64,000 nucleotides of DNA. Source: Ostreococcus lucimarinus CCE9901 (taxonomy: Eukaryota > Chlorophyta > Mamiellophyceae > Mamiellales > Bathycoccaceae). Shown in pieces: positions 46,835-56,539 of this stretch. Location of the stretch: NCBI RefSeq assembly GCF_000092065.1, contig NC_009361.1:372001-436000 (forward strand), given 5' to 3'. The notes beneath the pieces were generated by a model. The model had not been told where the DNA came from and searched no databases. It worked only from the letters and a program-made list of their open reading frames with translations. Position 1 is the first letter of the stretch. Each line of letters starts with the position of its first letter. Position numbers and translations under genes: made by a program.

Positions 46835-47752
46835 CTAGAGGGTCGCCTTGAGACTATCGCTCAGGCTTTCCACGTTCGTATCGTCGCTGTCTCCGCTATC
46901 GCTGCGCGTGCGTTGATTGCGCAATCGAACCTTGGTGCGTTCAGCGTTGATCTCGAATTTATCGCGATGCGAGTCGAAAAATTCCAGATACGTCTCCGGC
47001 ATCGTCACGGGCTTGCGACATCTGCCGCTCACGCCAGTCTTGCTTTTAATCGCCATCCACTCCCCATCTCCCACCTCCTTGAACAAAAATCCGAAGACCC
47101 TGTCCAGATACTCATCTCTCGCCGACCGGAACGCCGCACCGGTAAATTTAATCGCCGGCTGCGCTTGCTTGGCGTCCGCGCGGTTGCCAAAACTCGTCCC
47201 GCTTCTCGGATGAGGAAGCGAACCGGGCTTGAACGTCGCGCGATCACCGCGCGGAGGTCGCCCGGCGAACGCGCCGTTCCCTCCCCGAGCGCTCCCCGCG
47301 CTCGTGGCGTACGAATACACCGCCACGGGAGGTGAAGACGCAGACCGCGGCGACACGCTCTTGTCGCGTCCGTCTCCGTAACTGCTTCCGAGTTGACCGT
47401 CGCCAAAGCTCGGAGGCTTGAGCGCCGATTGCGGCGAAAGCGTGTACGACGGAGAGTCTTCGATCGATCGTTTTGATCCACTCGTCATCTCCCCCCCGCG
47501 CAAGTGCGGGGGCGTGTTCATCATGATATCGCTCGGCGAGGAAGTTTCCGGAACGAAGCGCTTCAGAGGCCCCGGCGAGCCCGCGCACTCGCGCACCACC
47601 TCCAAATCCGCCACCGTGATCCCCCGCGCCGACGGCGCCGCGCACAGCGCTTGCTCCATCGACGGCGCCTCCTCGAATAAATCATCGGGCAAATGACTCA
47701 CCAAATCATCATCGCGCCCCCTCGAAGGCGCGCTTCGACTCAAATACGCCAT
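46835..47752 (-). CDS. Unknown Ser/Pro/Gly-rich protein with a conserved-looking C-terminal domain
   Basis: 305 residues. The first ~200 are Ser/Pro/Gly low complexity. The last ~100 look folded: AFRSARDEYLDRVFGFLFKE, then KPVTMPETYLEFFDSHRDKF and INAERTKVRLRNQ. The pattern of two helices followed by a strand pair (DKFEINAERTKVRLR) loosely resembles winged-helix modules such as OST-HTH, but this is weak. A Ser/Asp tail follows. It begins 28 bp after the stop of another minus-strand frame, so the two could belong to one gene. Function unknown. Confidence 0.65.
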   Translation of the reverse strand: MAYLSRSAPSRGRDDDLVSHLPDDLFEEAPSMEQALCAAPSARGITVADLEVVRECAGSPGPLKRFVPETSSPSDIMMNTPPHLRGGEMTSGSKRSIEDSPSYTLSPQSALKPPSFGDGQLGSSYGDGRDKSVSPRSASSPPVAVYSYATSAGSARGGNGAFAGRPPRGDRATFKPGSLPHPRSGTSFGNRADAKQAQPAIKFTGAAFRSARDEYLDRVFGFLFKEVGDGEWMAIKSKTGVSGRCRKPVTMPETYLEFFDSHRDKFEINAERTKVRLRNQRTRSDSGDSDDTNVESLSDSLKATL

Positions 47753-47780
47753 CTCGCTCGCCTCGCGTCGCCCCTCGTCC

Positions 47781-48173
47781 TCACACCCAACGCCCCTCCC
47801 TCGCGTTCGCGTCCCCTACCTCCGCCTTCGCTTCGGCGCGTCGTTCAATCTCCACCGTCAGCGCGTAAATCTCTCCCTGATGCCTCGATATCGCCCTCGC
47901 GTTCTCTCGCAGCGCGTCCTCGTACGTCTCCTTATCCGCCCTCGTCGTCGCGTCGTCCGCCGCCGCCTCCTCCAGCGCCTCGCACGACCGCTCCAGGTGT
48001 TTCACCGCGTTCACCAACCTCGAGCGCTCGCGCGTCAGCGCCTCCGCGTCCCGCGTCTCCGTCGTCGTCGTCGTCGCGCCTCCGCGTCGCTTCGCCGTCG
48101 TCGTCGCGTCCGTTTCAAACCGCGCGTCGTCGTCGTCGTCGTCCGTCCCGAAGCGCGTCGTCGTCGCGCGCAT
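47781..48173 (-). CDS. Small predicted coiled-coil protein, family unknown
   Basis: 130 residues. A Thr/Asp-rich head is followed by a continuous helix with heptad spacing (RLVNAVKHLERSCEALEEAA ... ALRENARAISRHQGEIYALT). It is divergent from the MED14 gene (242 bp) and only 28 bp upstream of the next minus-strand frame. It may be an independent small subunit of a complex or the 5' part of that neighbour; sequence alone does not decide. Confidence 0.5.
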   Translation of the reverse strand: MRATTTRFGTDDDDDDARFETDATTTAKRRGGATTTTTETRDAEALTRERSRLVNAVKHLERSCEALEEAAADDATTRADKETYEDALRENARAISRHQGEIYALTVEIERRAEAKAEVGDANAREGRWV

Positions 48174-48415
48174 CCACCGGCGCGATGCCGACGCGCGCCG
48201 TCCGTCGAGCGCGTCGCGCGAATCGCGCCGCGCGAATCGCGCCGCGCGTCGGCGTCGCGCGTCGAAGCGGCGTCGCGCGTCGCGCGAGGTGCCGACGCGA
48301 ATCCGTGTCCGTGTGGTGCGCCACGCGGGAGGGTTTTTGTTTGACCCGTAACAACGGATTGGGATCGCCGAATGCCGATCGACGCGCGACGCGGCCGCGC
48401 ACCGACGCGCGCGGG

Positions 48416-51310
48416 ATGGAGACGCTGCCGAAACGCGCGCCCGCGACGACGCTCGCGGACGTCGTCGAACGCGTCGCGCGCGCGTGCCACGTCGAGCTTC
48501 GGCAGCTCGTCGAGCGATGCGCGGGCGCGGACGCGCGCGCGCGCGCGGCGGAGCTCGCGCGGTACGCGCACCGCGCGCGGCAGCGACTCGTCAGGTGCGC
48601 GATCGTCGAGCGGTGGTCGCGGAAGAGCGCGAAGATCGCGACGGTGGCGACGAACGCGCACCTGACGCTGCGCGCGCACGAGGAGGCGTTCGCGAAGCTC
48701 GCGGATGGGCTGTTTCATTTGCACCAACAAATCGAGTGGGCCAAGGCGCCGGCGTGGGATCTGGCGGGGGCGCTGAACGTGCTGTGCGACGGGGACTACG
48801 AGCTGGGGAGGGAGATATCGGAGATCGGCGTCGGGCGAGTCGCGGCGACGGAGGAGACGGAGGAGACGGAGGAGACGCGCGAGCGGAGGTTGGACTTCGA
48901 ACGGAGATTCGAGGAAGAGATGACGGAGCGATTGGTGCGATCGAAGACGCACGGATGCGCGACGAGGGACGATCACTCGGAGTGGCCGAATGAAAAATTC
49001 AAGGTGTTCGCGATCGGGGGGGGGAAAGTCGAGGTGGGGGTCGAGGGAGAGTATCGCGCGACGCTCTCGCTCGGAGGACCCGTGGCGCCGAACGCGACGG
49101 AGCAACCGCGGTACGGAGGGTGGCGCGTAGAAACGATAGAGATGTTGGCGGGGGACGAGAAAGGGGCGAAGTTCGAGCTGAACAAAGCCGAGACGCGAAA
49201 GTTGGCGGACATGGCGTGCGCGAGCATGGTCGGGCTGCCTCCGTTTGGTCAAAAGCTCGCCGACGACGCGCCGCCGTTGGAGCCGTTACATCTCAAAGGT
49301 TTGCACGGCGTCGCGAGCGATGCGGTGCTGCTGAAATCCGCCGCCGCAATTCTCGCGCAGGCTGGAGCGCTGAAGGACGCCGCGGAGCGTGCGAACTCTG
49401 AGTCGCGCTGGTCTCGAAACGCCGTCAAGGTTGAAATCGTCAAGGGCGAAGCGGCGGGTATTTTAAAGGGCGTACGCGTGGCTTTTTGGCGTCAAAACGT
49501 CGCCAGCGCCGACGAGGCGGGAATGTTGGACGTTTCGTTCAACCCCGAGACCGCGGATTTGCGCGCCAAGGCGCGGGCGCCGGGTGAGGCTGAGTTTTTC
49601 GATTTGCCCGTCAATTACGCGCGCGTCGATTTGGAAGCCATCCTCGTCGAAGCCATCCGTATAGCGTCTAGTAAGAAATTGCACTCGGTCTCGACCGAGG
49701 TGAGCGGGGAAAAATCGTTCACGACTGTCGTGGAAGAGTCGATGACCGCGGAGGAGTGCGCGTGCTCAGAAGACGAAGACGCGTGGGGAACCGACGCTCG
49801 ACCCGCGATTCGTCTCGAGATTTCGAAATTCACGAACATATTCATCACCTGTCGAATTTCTGACGGTACTTTGATCCTGCACGGTGCGGGTGAGCTCGTA
49901 CCGTCCGCAACGGAGGCAGATCTTTCAAAGAGATTAGCTCTTGAAGGGCACGACGCCATCGTCAGCATCGTCGAAGAAGTCTCCGTCGCCGTCGAGCAGC
50001 AAGAGCTCAAGGGTTTGCTTCGCACGTCCGGGACGTCGGTGCATCCTGCGCCAAAAACCTTAGGCGGCGAACCGTGGAGTACTTCGGATGCAGTCCCGAG
50101 CGGCGTTGCGCCGACTGCCTTGGTACCCGTCGTGCCGAGCGACGGCGGCGTCTTCGTCGCGACTTGGATGGGAGCGACGCCGACTTTCGCCCTTGTCAGA
50201 GCGCATCGAGTTAACCCGGCGTCGAGATACATCGCGCATTCAGTCGAAAAGCTCAATCTCGGGGCGCGAAAAGGCTCAAAGGCTGATGTCGTCGTGAAAA
50301 TGATTGGTGAGGCGTGTCGCGACTTGAGCGTCGACGCGCAACGCTCAGCGTTGATGCGCGCCTTGAAAGAGCAGCGCGTCCCCTTCGTCGACATTCGGCC
50401 GACATCGAAAGGAACGAAAAAAGCCGCAAACACCGTGAGTTTTGAGATCGTAAACACTTCGCGTTGGGCGCAAAGTAAGTACAAACGTGCGATAAAGCAG
50501 AAATCTCCGCTCAAGGCGCACGTCACGCTACGAGGCATCGACGGCTTGTCGGCGAGCATCGGTGGCGAAACGCGCGCTTACGAGCACTCCGAGTTCATGA
50601 TACACGCCTTTCTAGCGGACGTCCGGCGTATCGCCGCGGCGCAAGGGTTTTTATCGGCGTTATCTGATAATGATTCCGGAGTAGATTTCGCCAAGCTCGG
50701 ATGCAAGTTGAGCCGCCAAGCCGCCGATGTGGTTTCAATTTCGTACAAAGACTCCATCGAATGTACCATCGAATGGCGCCATAGTGGGTATCTTGGTCCG
50801 GGTTTGTACGCCGACGGCGAACGACTCAGCTCGTCGGCCAAGCGCGCGCTCAGCGTCGCCGCGCGTGATGGCCGATGTGAGATTTTTGCGTGCGCGCTTC
50901 GCGCCGTCGAAGCGGCGGCGAGCCATTTTGCTCAACTCCACGGTGACTTCCAACTCACCTTTGGTGCACCGAGTGTTTTATCAATCGTGAGAATCATCGG
51001 TGTCAGCGCGATGCGGGTGTGTTCGATTGGATTCAGACTCGACGGTTCGGTCTCCTTCGTCGTCGGTCGAGGAGGAGACGGCGCTCACGACGACGGCTCC
51101 ACGAACGATGACGAGATGAACATCACGGACGACCACGAAGCGCTCATTCCCACGCGCCCCGAAGGCTTGACGCAGTATATCGACGAGATATCCGCCGCCT
51201 TGGAAGGACCACTGGGGTCGAAACCAAAGCACGGAGACGCCGTCGTCGCGAACGCGTCGTCGGCGTCGCCGGCGCTCGCGGCGCTCGCGAAATCAGTCGT
51301 GGCGAAGTGA
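48416..51310 (+). CDS. MED14: Mediator complex subunit 14 (MED14/RGR1) homologue
   Basis: 964 residues in one exon. The N-terminal ~150 residues carry the MED14 signature: YAHRARQRLVRCAIVERWSR, then LTLRAHEEAFAKLADGLFHL and APAWDLAGALNVLCDGDYEL. The remainder is divergent, as is usual for this subunit. MED14 is the backbone joining head, middle and tail of Mediator at RNA polymerase II promoters, so the protein is nuclear. The ATG at 48416 gives METLPKRAPATTLADVVERV. The frame is open much further upstream, but that part is antisense to the small coiled-coil gene. An EETEETEET repeat (near 48855) reflects GAC/GAG repetition. Confidence 0.82.
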   Translation: METLPKRAPATTLADVVERVARACHVELRQLVERCAGADARARAAELARYAHRARQRLVRCAIVERWSRKSAKIATVATNAHLTLRAHEEAFAKLADGLFHLHQQIEWAKAPAWDLAGALNVLCDGDYELGREISEIGVGRVAATEETEETEETRERRLDFERRFEEEMTERLVRSKTHGCATRDDHSEWPNEKFKVFAIGGGKVEVGVEGEYRATLSLGGPVAPNATEQPRYGGWRVETIEMLAGDEKGAKFELNKAETRKLADMACASMVGLPPFGQKLADDAPPLEPLHLKGLHGVASDAVLLKSAAAILAQAGALKDAAERANSESRWSRNAVKVEIVKGEAAGILKGVRVAFWRQNVASADEAGMLDVSFNPETADLRAKARAPGEAEFFDLPVNYARVDLEAILVEAIRIASSKKLHSVSTEVSGEKSFTTVVEESMTAEECACSEDEDAWGTDARPAIRLEISKFTNIFITCRISDGTLILHGAGELVPSATEADLSKRLALEGHDAIVSIVEEVSVAVEQQELKGLLRTSGTSVHPAPKTLGGEPWSTSDAVPSGVAPTALVPVVPSDGGVFVATWMGATPTFALVRAHRVNPASRYIAHSVEKLNLGARKGSKADVVVKMIGEACRDLSVDAQRSALMRALKEQRVPFVDIRPTSKGTKKAANTVSFEIVNTSRWAQSKYKRAIKQKSPLKAHVTLRGIDGLSASIGGETRAYEHSEFMIHAFLADVRRIAAAQGFLSALSDNDSGVDFAKLGCKLSRQAADVVSISYKDSIECTIEWRHSGYLGPGLYADGERLSSSAKRALSVAARDGRCEIFACALRAVEAAASHFAQLHGDFQLTFGAPSVLSIVRIIGVSAMRVCSIGFRLDGSVSFVVGRGGDGAHDDGSTNDDEMNITDDHEALIPTRPEGLTQYIDEISAALEGPLGSKPKHGDAVVANASSASPALAALAKSVVAK

Positions 51311-51369
51311 AACTCCAGCGAAGTGAAACGGTAGGCGTGACAAAAAATAAACTAGTTATTGCATTTCAA

Positions 51370-51857
51370 TCAGTCGGTCGCAAACGTAAACTTGATTCCA
51401 GAATCGCCCACCGGCGCGTCGGCCTCCGCGCTCTTGTCCTTGCCGAACGACCGCTCGTACTCGCTTCGTTCCTTTCTCGAATCGTCTTCCGCGCACGAAT
51501 CGCTCGCGCACACGCACGACGCCCCGAGCACCTTCACGACCTTCAGCTCGTATCCCTCGCCGCACGCACCGCCGCCTTGCTTGAACAACGATTCCGCGCT
51601 CAGCGCCGGCGCGCTCTCGGCGTCTCGCTTCCTGTCCTCCTCCATCTGCCGCATCATCTCCGCGTACGCGTCGTTGTTCCCGCTCTTATTCAGCCCCGCG
51701 CTCGCGACGGGCGTCATCGTCAGCGCCATCGCCGCCGACGCCGCGAGCGCGACGCACGCGCGCGCCAACGCGCCGTCCTCCTCACCGCGTCGTCGCGTCG
51801 TCGTCGCGCGCATCGTCGTCGTCGCGCGCCTCGCGCGCGTCTTCGTCGTCCGCACCG

Positions 51858-51890
<33 letters not shown>

Positions 51891-51903
51891 ACGTCGTCGC
51901 CAT
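51370..51903 (-). CDS. Putative thylakoid-lumen protein, unknown function
   Basis: 177 residues. A Thr/Arg-rich transit peptide (poly-Thr encoded by a GTC repeat at about 51863-51890) is followed by a hydrophobic segment ACVALAASAAMALTMTPVAS ending in an Ala-Ser-Ala cleavage-type site before GLNKSG. The mature part, about 105 residues, holds four Cys (CGEGYELKVVKVLGASCVCA, DSC) that may pair. No family recognised. It ends 59 bp from the convergent MED14 gene. Confidence 0.75.
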
Positions 51904-52055
51904 CGCGCGCGCCGTCGCGTCGCGCTCTGTCGTCGCCCGCCGCGCGCGCGCGTCGTCCTTATCCGCTCGTCGCGATCGCGACGCACACGTCGACGCGTCG
52001 ACGCGCGACCGCTCGCGCGCGCCGACCGCGCGCGTCCCCGATCGCGTCGTCCGCG

Positions 52056-53216
52056 ATGGCGCGCGCGACGCCGGCGCCGGCGCCGGCGCCGGCGACGGCG
52101 CGCGCGCGCGCGGAGGCGCGCGGCGACGCCGGTCGGCGGTCGGTCGCGGCGCGCGCGCGACGCGCGCGGGCGCGCGCGCCGGTCGGCGCGGTGGTGGACG
52201 ACGCGACGACGCGCGCGCGCGGCGCGCGCGGCGTCGACGGCGCGCGGCGAACGCGAGACGCGCGCGACTATTGGTTTCCGGTGTGCTTCTCGGGGAATCT
52301 GCGAGATAAGGACGCGCTGGTGGCGTTTGATTTGTTCAACGTGCCGTGGGTGCTGTTTCGGGGGCGCGACGGCGAGGTGGGGTGCGTGAAGGATGAGTGC
52401 TGTCATCGCGCGTGCCCGCTGTCGCTCGGGAAGGTGGTGGACGGACGGGTGCAGTGCCCGTATCACGGGTGGGAGTACGAGACGAACGGCGAGTGCGCGA
52501 AAATGCCTTCGTGTAGTTTTTTGAAGAACGTCTTCGCGGACGAGCTCAGGGTGATCGAGAGGGATGGGATGATATTCGTTTGGGCCGGAGAAAGCGATCC
52601 CGCGGACTTTGTTGGACCGGAGGCGGCGTGCGAGTCTTGGGACGAGGACGTGTACGAAGCCAACGAACCGGGGATGTTCACGACGGGCGAGGGATTCGTG
52701 ACGATGGCGGAAGTCATCGCGGACGTGAAACTTGACAGCGATGTCGTGGTGGAACGGTTGTTAGACATCACCGAGCGCGCGCGGCGGGAACCGGTGTCGG
52801 TGAAGAATCGCGGTCGAGGCGCACTCTTTCCGGTGGACGGCACGCGGTTGATTTCAAAAGTCTTGCGGATCGGTTACGACGCGGTACCGCAGAGCGTGGT
52901 TTTCAAACCGTCGTGCGTGATCGCGAGCACGATCGCGCTGAGACCGCGCGTAGGGGGTGGAGATGGGACTTCGATGCAAGTAGAGCAGTTGCACGTGTGC
53001 TTGCCCGCCAAGCCGGGGCTCACGCGCGTCCTGTTCCGCATGGCTTTCGATTTCGTCCCGGAGGGTGCGCAAAACGCGGCGGGTGACGTGTGGAAGAACT
53101 TAGCAATGCAGGTCCTACAAGAAGAGCTCGAAGACGTGCGAAGCGCGGGGCTGAAATCGGAAACGACATCCATAGCGGTTGAATCGTTTCGCGTCTTCAA
53201 GAGAGGAGACAAGTAG
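52056..53216 (+). CDS. CAO: Chlorophyllide a oxygenase, Rieske-type subunit
   Basis: 386 residues, closely related to chlorophyllide a oxygenase, which makes chlorophyll b. The Rieske [2Fe-2S] ligands are intact (C115-x-H117; C134-x-x-H137 in CPYHGWEY). The core RDYWFPVCFSGNLRDKDALV and the C-terminal QLHVCLPAKPGLTRVLFRMA match CAO. The mononuclear-iron site is not: where CAO has LLDLAHAPFTH this protein has LLDITERARRE, with both His replaced by Glu (240, 245). In Micromonas and Ostreococcus CAO is known to be split into a Rieske subunit and an iron subunit; this gene fits the Rieske subunit. It has a plastid transit-like N-terminus. Confidence 0.9.
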   Translation: MARATPAPAPAPATARARAEARGDAGRRSVAARARRARARAPVGAVVDDATTRARGARGVDGARRTRDARDYWFPVCFSGNLRDKDALVAFDLFNVPWVLFRGRDGEVGCVKDECCHRACPLSLGKVVDGRVQCPYHGWEYETNGECAKMPSCSFLKNVFADELRVIERDGMIFVWAGESDPADFVGPEAACESWDEDVYEANEPGMFTTGEGFVTMAEVIADVKLDSDVVVERLLDITERARREPVSVKNRGRGALFPVDGTRLISKVLRIGYDAVPQSVVFKPSCVIASTIALRPRVGGGDGTSMQVEQLHVCLPAKPGLTRVLFRMAFDFVPEGAQNAAGDVWKNLAMQVLQEELEDVRSAGLKSETTSIAVESFRVFKRGDK

Positions 53217-53268
53217 ACACTAAAATTCTATTTTATTAATACACGCGCCGCTGACAGAAACGTCATCA

Positions 53269-53775
53269 TCACGCCGTCTTCAACGCGATCCCGAGCGCGC
53301 GATCCCTCTTCGCGCCCATGCGCGCGCTCGCGCTCGCCAACGGCTTCGCCGCGTTTCGTCCGACGGTTTTCGTCCAAACGATGAACTGATACGACAACCA
53401 AAGTTTCCCCCCGAACGTGATGGGCTTGATGCATCCCCGGAAAAACAGCGACTCCGCCAACGACAGCGTCAATCTCTCCGCGTTCGCCGCTCGCAGCGCC
53501 GGCACGCGCGTCGTCGCTTTCGCCGTCTGCTTCGCCGCCGCCGCGAGCGTCTTCCGAAACAGCGGCGCCGCCTTCTCGGCCACCTTCGTCTTCGCGAGCG
53601 GCTTCAGCACCGTCCGCGACGGTTCGATCGCGTACGCCGCGATCCACGTCGACGCCGCGAACGCCACGGATATCACCTCGTGAAACCTGCGCGCGCGTCG
53701 TCGAGTCCGAGTCAGTCTTCGCGTCGTCTTCGCTTTATCCGCCTCCTTCGCGCGTCGCTCGCGCGCGTCACGCAC
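53269..53775 (-). CDS. Unknown basic protein, possibly organelle membrane-associated
   Basis: 168 residues. The Arg/Lys-rich N-terminus precedes a hydrophobic stretch (ISVAFAASTWIAAYAI) and a second amphipathic/hydrophobic segment (LAESLFFRGCIKPITFGGKL then WLSYQFIVW). The tail is basic. The pattern suits a small organellar inner-membrane protein, but I cannot name the family. It ends 52 bp from the convergent CAO gene and diverges from the LON-domain gene with 133 bp between starts. Confidence 0.6.
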   Translation of the reverse strand: MRDARERRAKEADKAKTTRRLTRTRRRARRFHEVISVAFAASTWIAAYAIEPSRTVLKPLAKTKVAEKAAPLFRKTLAAAAKQTAKATTRVPALRAANAERLTLSLAESLFFRGCIKPITFGGKLWLSYQFIVWTKTVGRNAAKPLASASARMGAKRDRALGIALKTA

Positions 53776-53908
53776 ACGAACGCCGGAACGACGTCCGTCG
53801 GGGTGAGTCCTTTATCGACGAAGTACTCGCGCGCGCGTCCCATCGCGCGCGCGCGCGGCGGTTCGAAGTGACGCCCCTGGGCACCTCGACGTCACTCTCG
53901 AGCGCGCG

Positions 53909-54091
53909 ATGTCGACGGCGCGGTGCGCCCGCGCGCCGCGCGTCGCGCCCGCGCGCGCGCCGAGCGCGAGCGCGACGACGAAGCCGCGCGCTCGCGCGCG
54001 CGCGACGCGAGCGAGGGCGTTTTGGGATCGCTTCGGTGTTTCGAAGACGGATGACGTCCCGAGCGGTGAAAACGTCGACGCGGACGCGCGA

Positions 54092-54124
<33 letters not shown>

Positions 54125-55549
54125 CGCGCGGCGAAACCCACGGCAGAAGACTCGCTGAGCGCGCTGAGCGCGCTGCTCGGCGAGGACGAACGCGAGGCGA
54201 AAGCGGCGAGAGAGCTCGAGGAGGCGGACGCGCGGCGAGCCGAGGCGCAGGCGAGGGAACGCGAACGCAAGGAAGCCGGCGCGGCTCGACGACGCGAATT
54301 CGTCAAGGCAGACGCGGCGACGACGAGGATTCAAAGATTGCAGGCGGTGTTTTTAGACGTTCCGCTGGGGATGATGGATTTTTCGACGATGAAGGACAAG
54401 ACGCCGGGGGGCGAGGCGCTGGGGCCGGAACCGGAGTGGTTCAAGCTTCCCACGGAGGTGTTCGATAAGGTCACGGGCGAGCGGTTCGTGGTGGAGGAAG
54501 AGAGCGACAGTGGGCTGGAGTTGAAGCCCAAAGGCAGCGGCGAGAGCGAGGGAGACTCGGGCGAGATCGTGCGATTACCAGGAGAGTTTCAACTTCCCGT
54601 AATTCCGTACCCATTCGTGGCGACGCCTGGGACGTACGTGAGATTGAACTTGTTTGAGCCGCGTTGGTTGACGCTGTTCTCGAAGCTCATCCCGGGCGGT
54701 GACGAGAGCGCGACGGATAAAGCGACGGAATCACGACCGTCGAGCGAGGTGAAGACGGACGAGGACGGTTTCGGCGCGAGCACAGTTCGCCGACGCGTGT
54801 TGCGCGGAATCGATGGCAAGGCGAAAATCGATCTCAACGCTTTGCCAATCATCGAGGCGTACGAAACCGGCGCGCGCTCGTTCGACATCGTTCCCGGTTT
54901 CGGGCGATTGCCCGAGGACGAATTCGTCGACACGAACGCTTTCGGTGCGGTGTTTCGTGGGTTGGATGGGCAAATCGCGAGCGTGGGCACCACGATGGAG
55001 GTGCAAGCGCACGACGTCGTCGTCGACGGTCGTTTGTTGAGCGTGTGCGCCAAAGGAACGCGGCGTTTCAAGGTTTTAAGAGTGGCGCAGACCGAACCGT
55101 ACGTCATCGTCGACGCCGTGCCGATCGAAGACGACGACCAGTCTTCGGTCGTGACGCCAGACCAGGCGTCGGCGGAGGCGGTGAACGAGGTGTTCGATTT
55201 AATGAAAGTGGTCGACCCATATTACATGGAGGCGATCGGTTTAGAGGACGTCTCCAAGAGTGACGTGAAAGATATGACCGAGTTCGACTTAGCGAACGTC
55301 ATGTACTACACCCATCCGACGCTCGCGTTGAAGCTCTTGGCGTCGAAGGACTCCGCGCTGCGCAAGCGCGTCGTCCTCGCCTCGGCCAAGAGTTTCAAGC
55401 GCGCCATCGAGCTCGGGTTCACCCCTCGCAAGAGTCGACTATTATCGTCCTTCGTCAATTTGGCGTTATTATTCGGCGTCGGTTTCACCATTCTCGCCAT
55501 TAAGAACGCGCTCGAGGGCGACCCGTCCGGGTTGGATGATTTTTACTAG
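53909..55549 (+). CDS. Plastid LON substrate-binding-domain protein with C-terminal membrane anchor
   Basis: 546 residues. The plastid transit-like N-terminus is followed by Ala/Arg/Glu-rich helix. From about 230 there is a LON N-terminal (substrate-binding) domain without any AAA+ or protease part: LPVIPYPFVATPGTYVRLNL, FEPRWLTLFSKLIPGG, FGAVFRGLDGQIASVGTTME and LLSVCAKGTRRFKVLRVAQT. One C-terminal hydrophobic segment (LLSSFVNLALLFGVGFTILA) could anchor it. Stand-alone LON domains occur in plant chloroplast proteins; a role in protein quality control is inference. Confidence 0.82.
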
Positions 55550-55694
55550 GCGACGGGCGACGACGCGCAGACGCGCCCGCGCAGCAGCACGCACGCACGA
55601 CGTAGATTTATCACTCACACACGATGGATTTATCATTCACACGCGCCGCGTCTACCCCACCCCCATCGCATCGCGCGCCGTCCGCCGCCCGCGC

Positions 55695-56078
55695 TCAGTT
55701 CCCGACGACCACCATCCACGGCCTGATCGCGTACCTCGGCACGAGCCCCGCGACGTAGTACGCGTCCGCCTTCACGAACGCCTCGATCTCCTCGCGCTCG
55801 CAATTCTTAAACACGAACACCCCCTGATCGACGGGATCGAGCAACGCGCCCGCCATGACCACCTTCCCCTCCTCGTGCGCGCGCCGCGCGCCCGCGAGGT
55901 GCGCCTCGCGATGCGGCGCGCGCTTCTCGAGCATCCCGTCGACGTAGTCGAGCGTCAGCAGCGCGTACGCGTTCGAACCGTCCGCGTTCGCCGCCATCGC
56001 GACGACACCGCGTCGCGCGCGCGCGACGCGTCGCGGCGGCGCCGCGACGACGGCGCGCGTCGACGCGCGAAGCGCCAT
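55695..56078 (-). CDS. YCII-family (ferredoxin-like fold) protein, organelle-targeted
   Basis: 127 residues. A ~28-residue basic leader precedes a YciI-type domain: YALLTLDYVDGMLEKRAPHR, EAHLAGARRAHEEGKVVMAG, the GVFVFK strand, EIEAFVKADAYYVAGLV and the C-terminal strand. The His in RAPHREAHL and the Asp in LLDP are at positions that matter in the family, whose members have diverse, mostly unknown activities. The leader suggests plastid or mitochondrion. Confidence 0.85.
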   Translation of the reverse strand: MALRASTRAVVAAPPRRVARARRGVVAMAANADGSNAYALLTLDYVDGMLEKRAPHREAHLAGARRAHEEGKVVMAGALLDPVDQGVFVFKNCEREEIEAFVKADAYYVAGLVPRYAIRPWMVVVGN

Positions 56079-56539
56079 CGAGTGGCGCCGCGCGCGTTTT
56101 CCGCATATTCTATTATATTATCGCCTAGGTATGGGTAATTAGCGCGCGCGAATAACGACCCTGGAACGCGCGAGGGGGGGGTCGACGACGAGTCGCGACC
56201 CGTCGCGAACGGTTTTCCGCGACCGCCGTCGAATCCCGCGGATCCCGGCCGCCGGACGTCGGGGCGCTCGGGGCGCTCGGCACCGCACACCCGCGCGCAC
56301 GGAATCGCGCGCGACCGAACGCGCGCGCGCGCTTCGCCCGAGCGACGCGCGACGAACGACGCGCGTCGTTTTTCTTCGCTCGACGGCGTCGACCGCGTCG
56401 CGCGCGCGTCGACGGCGACTCGGCGTCGACGGCCGACGCGTCGCGAAGCATCGATCGCGGATTCGTTCGCGAAGGGTGACGAATCCGAATCGCGACGCGC
56501 GCGCGCGTCGAGCGCGCGGGCGCGGCGCGGTCGAGCGCG
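56079..56539. promoter_or_regulatory. Divergent promoter region between YCII and RETICULATA-related genes
   Basis: This 461-bp stretch is mostly extremely CG-dinucleotide-rich with one A/T-rich island near 56100-56145 beside the YCII start. No gene or repeat unit longer than a few bases was recognised. Confidence 0.4.

Noticed and set aside
47693-48415. Upstream open part of the MED14 frame
   Set aside because: Ser/Pro/Arg low-complexity translation antisense to another frame; MED14 similarity begins only after the ATG at 48416.
56079-56539. Extremely CG-rich stretch as a possible horizontally acquired island
   Set aside because: Other divergent promoters in the window (2527-3041, 25618-25945) have the same composition, so it is a general feature of 5' regions here.
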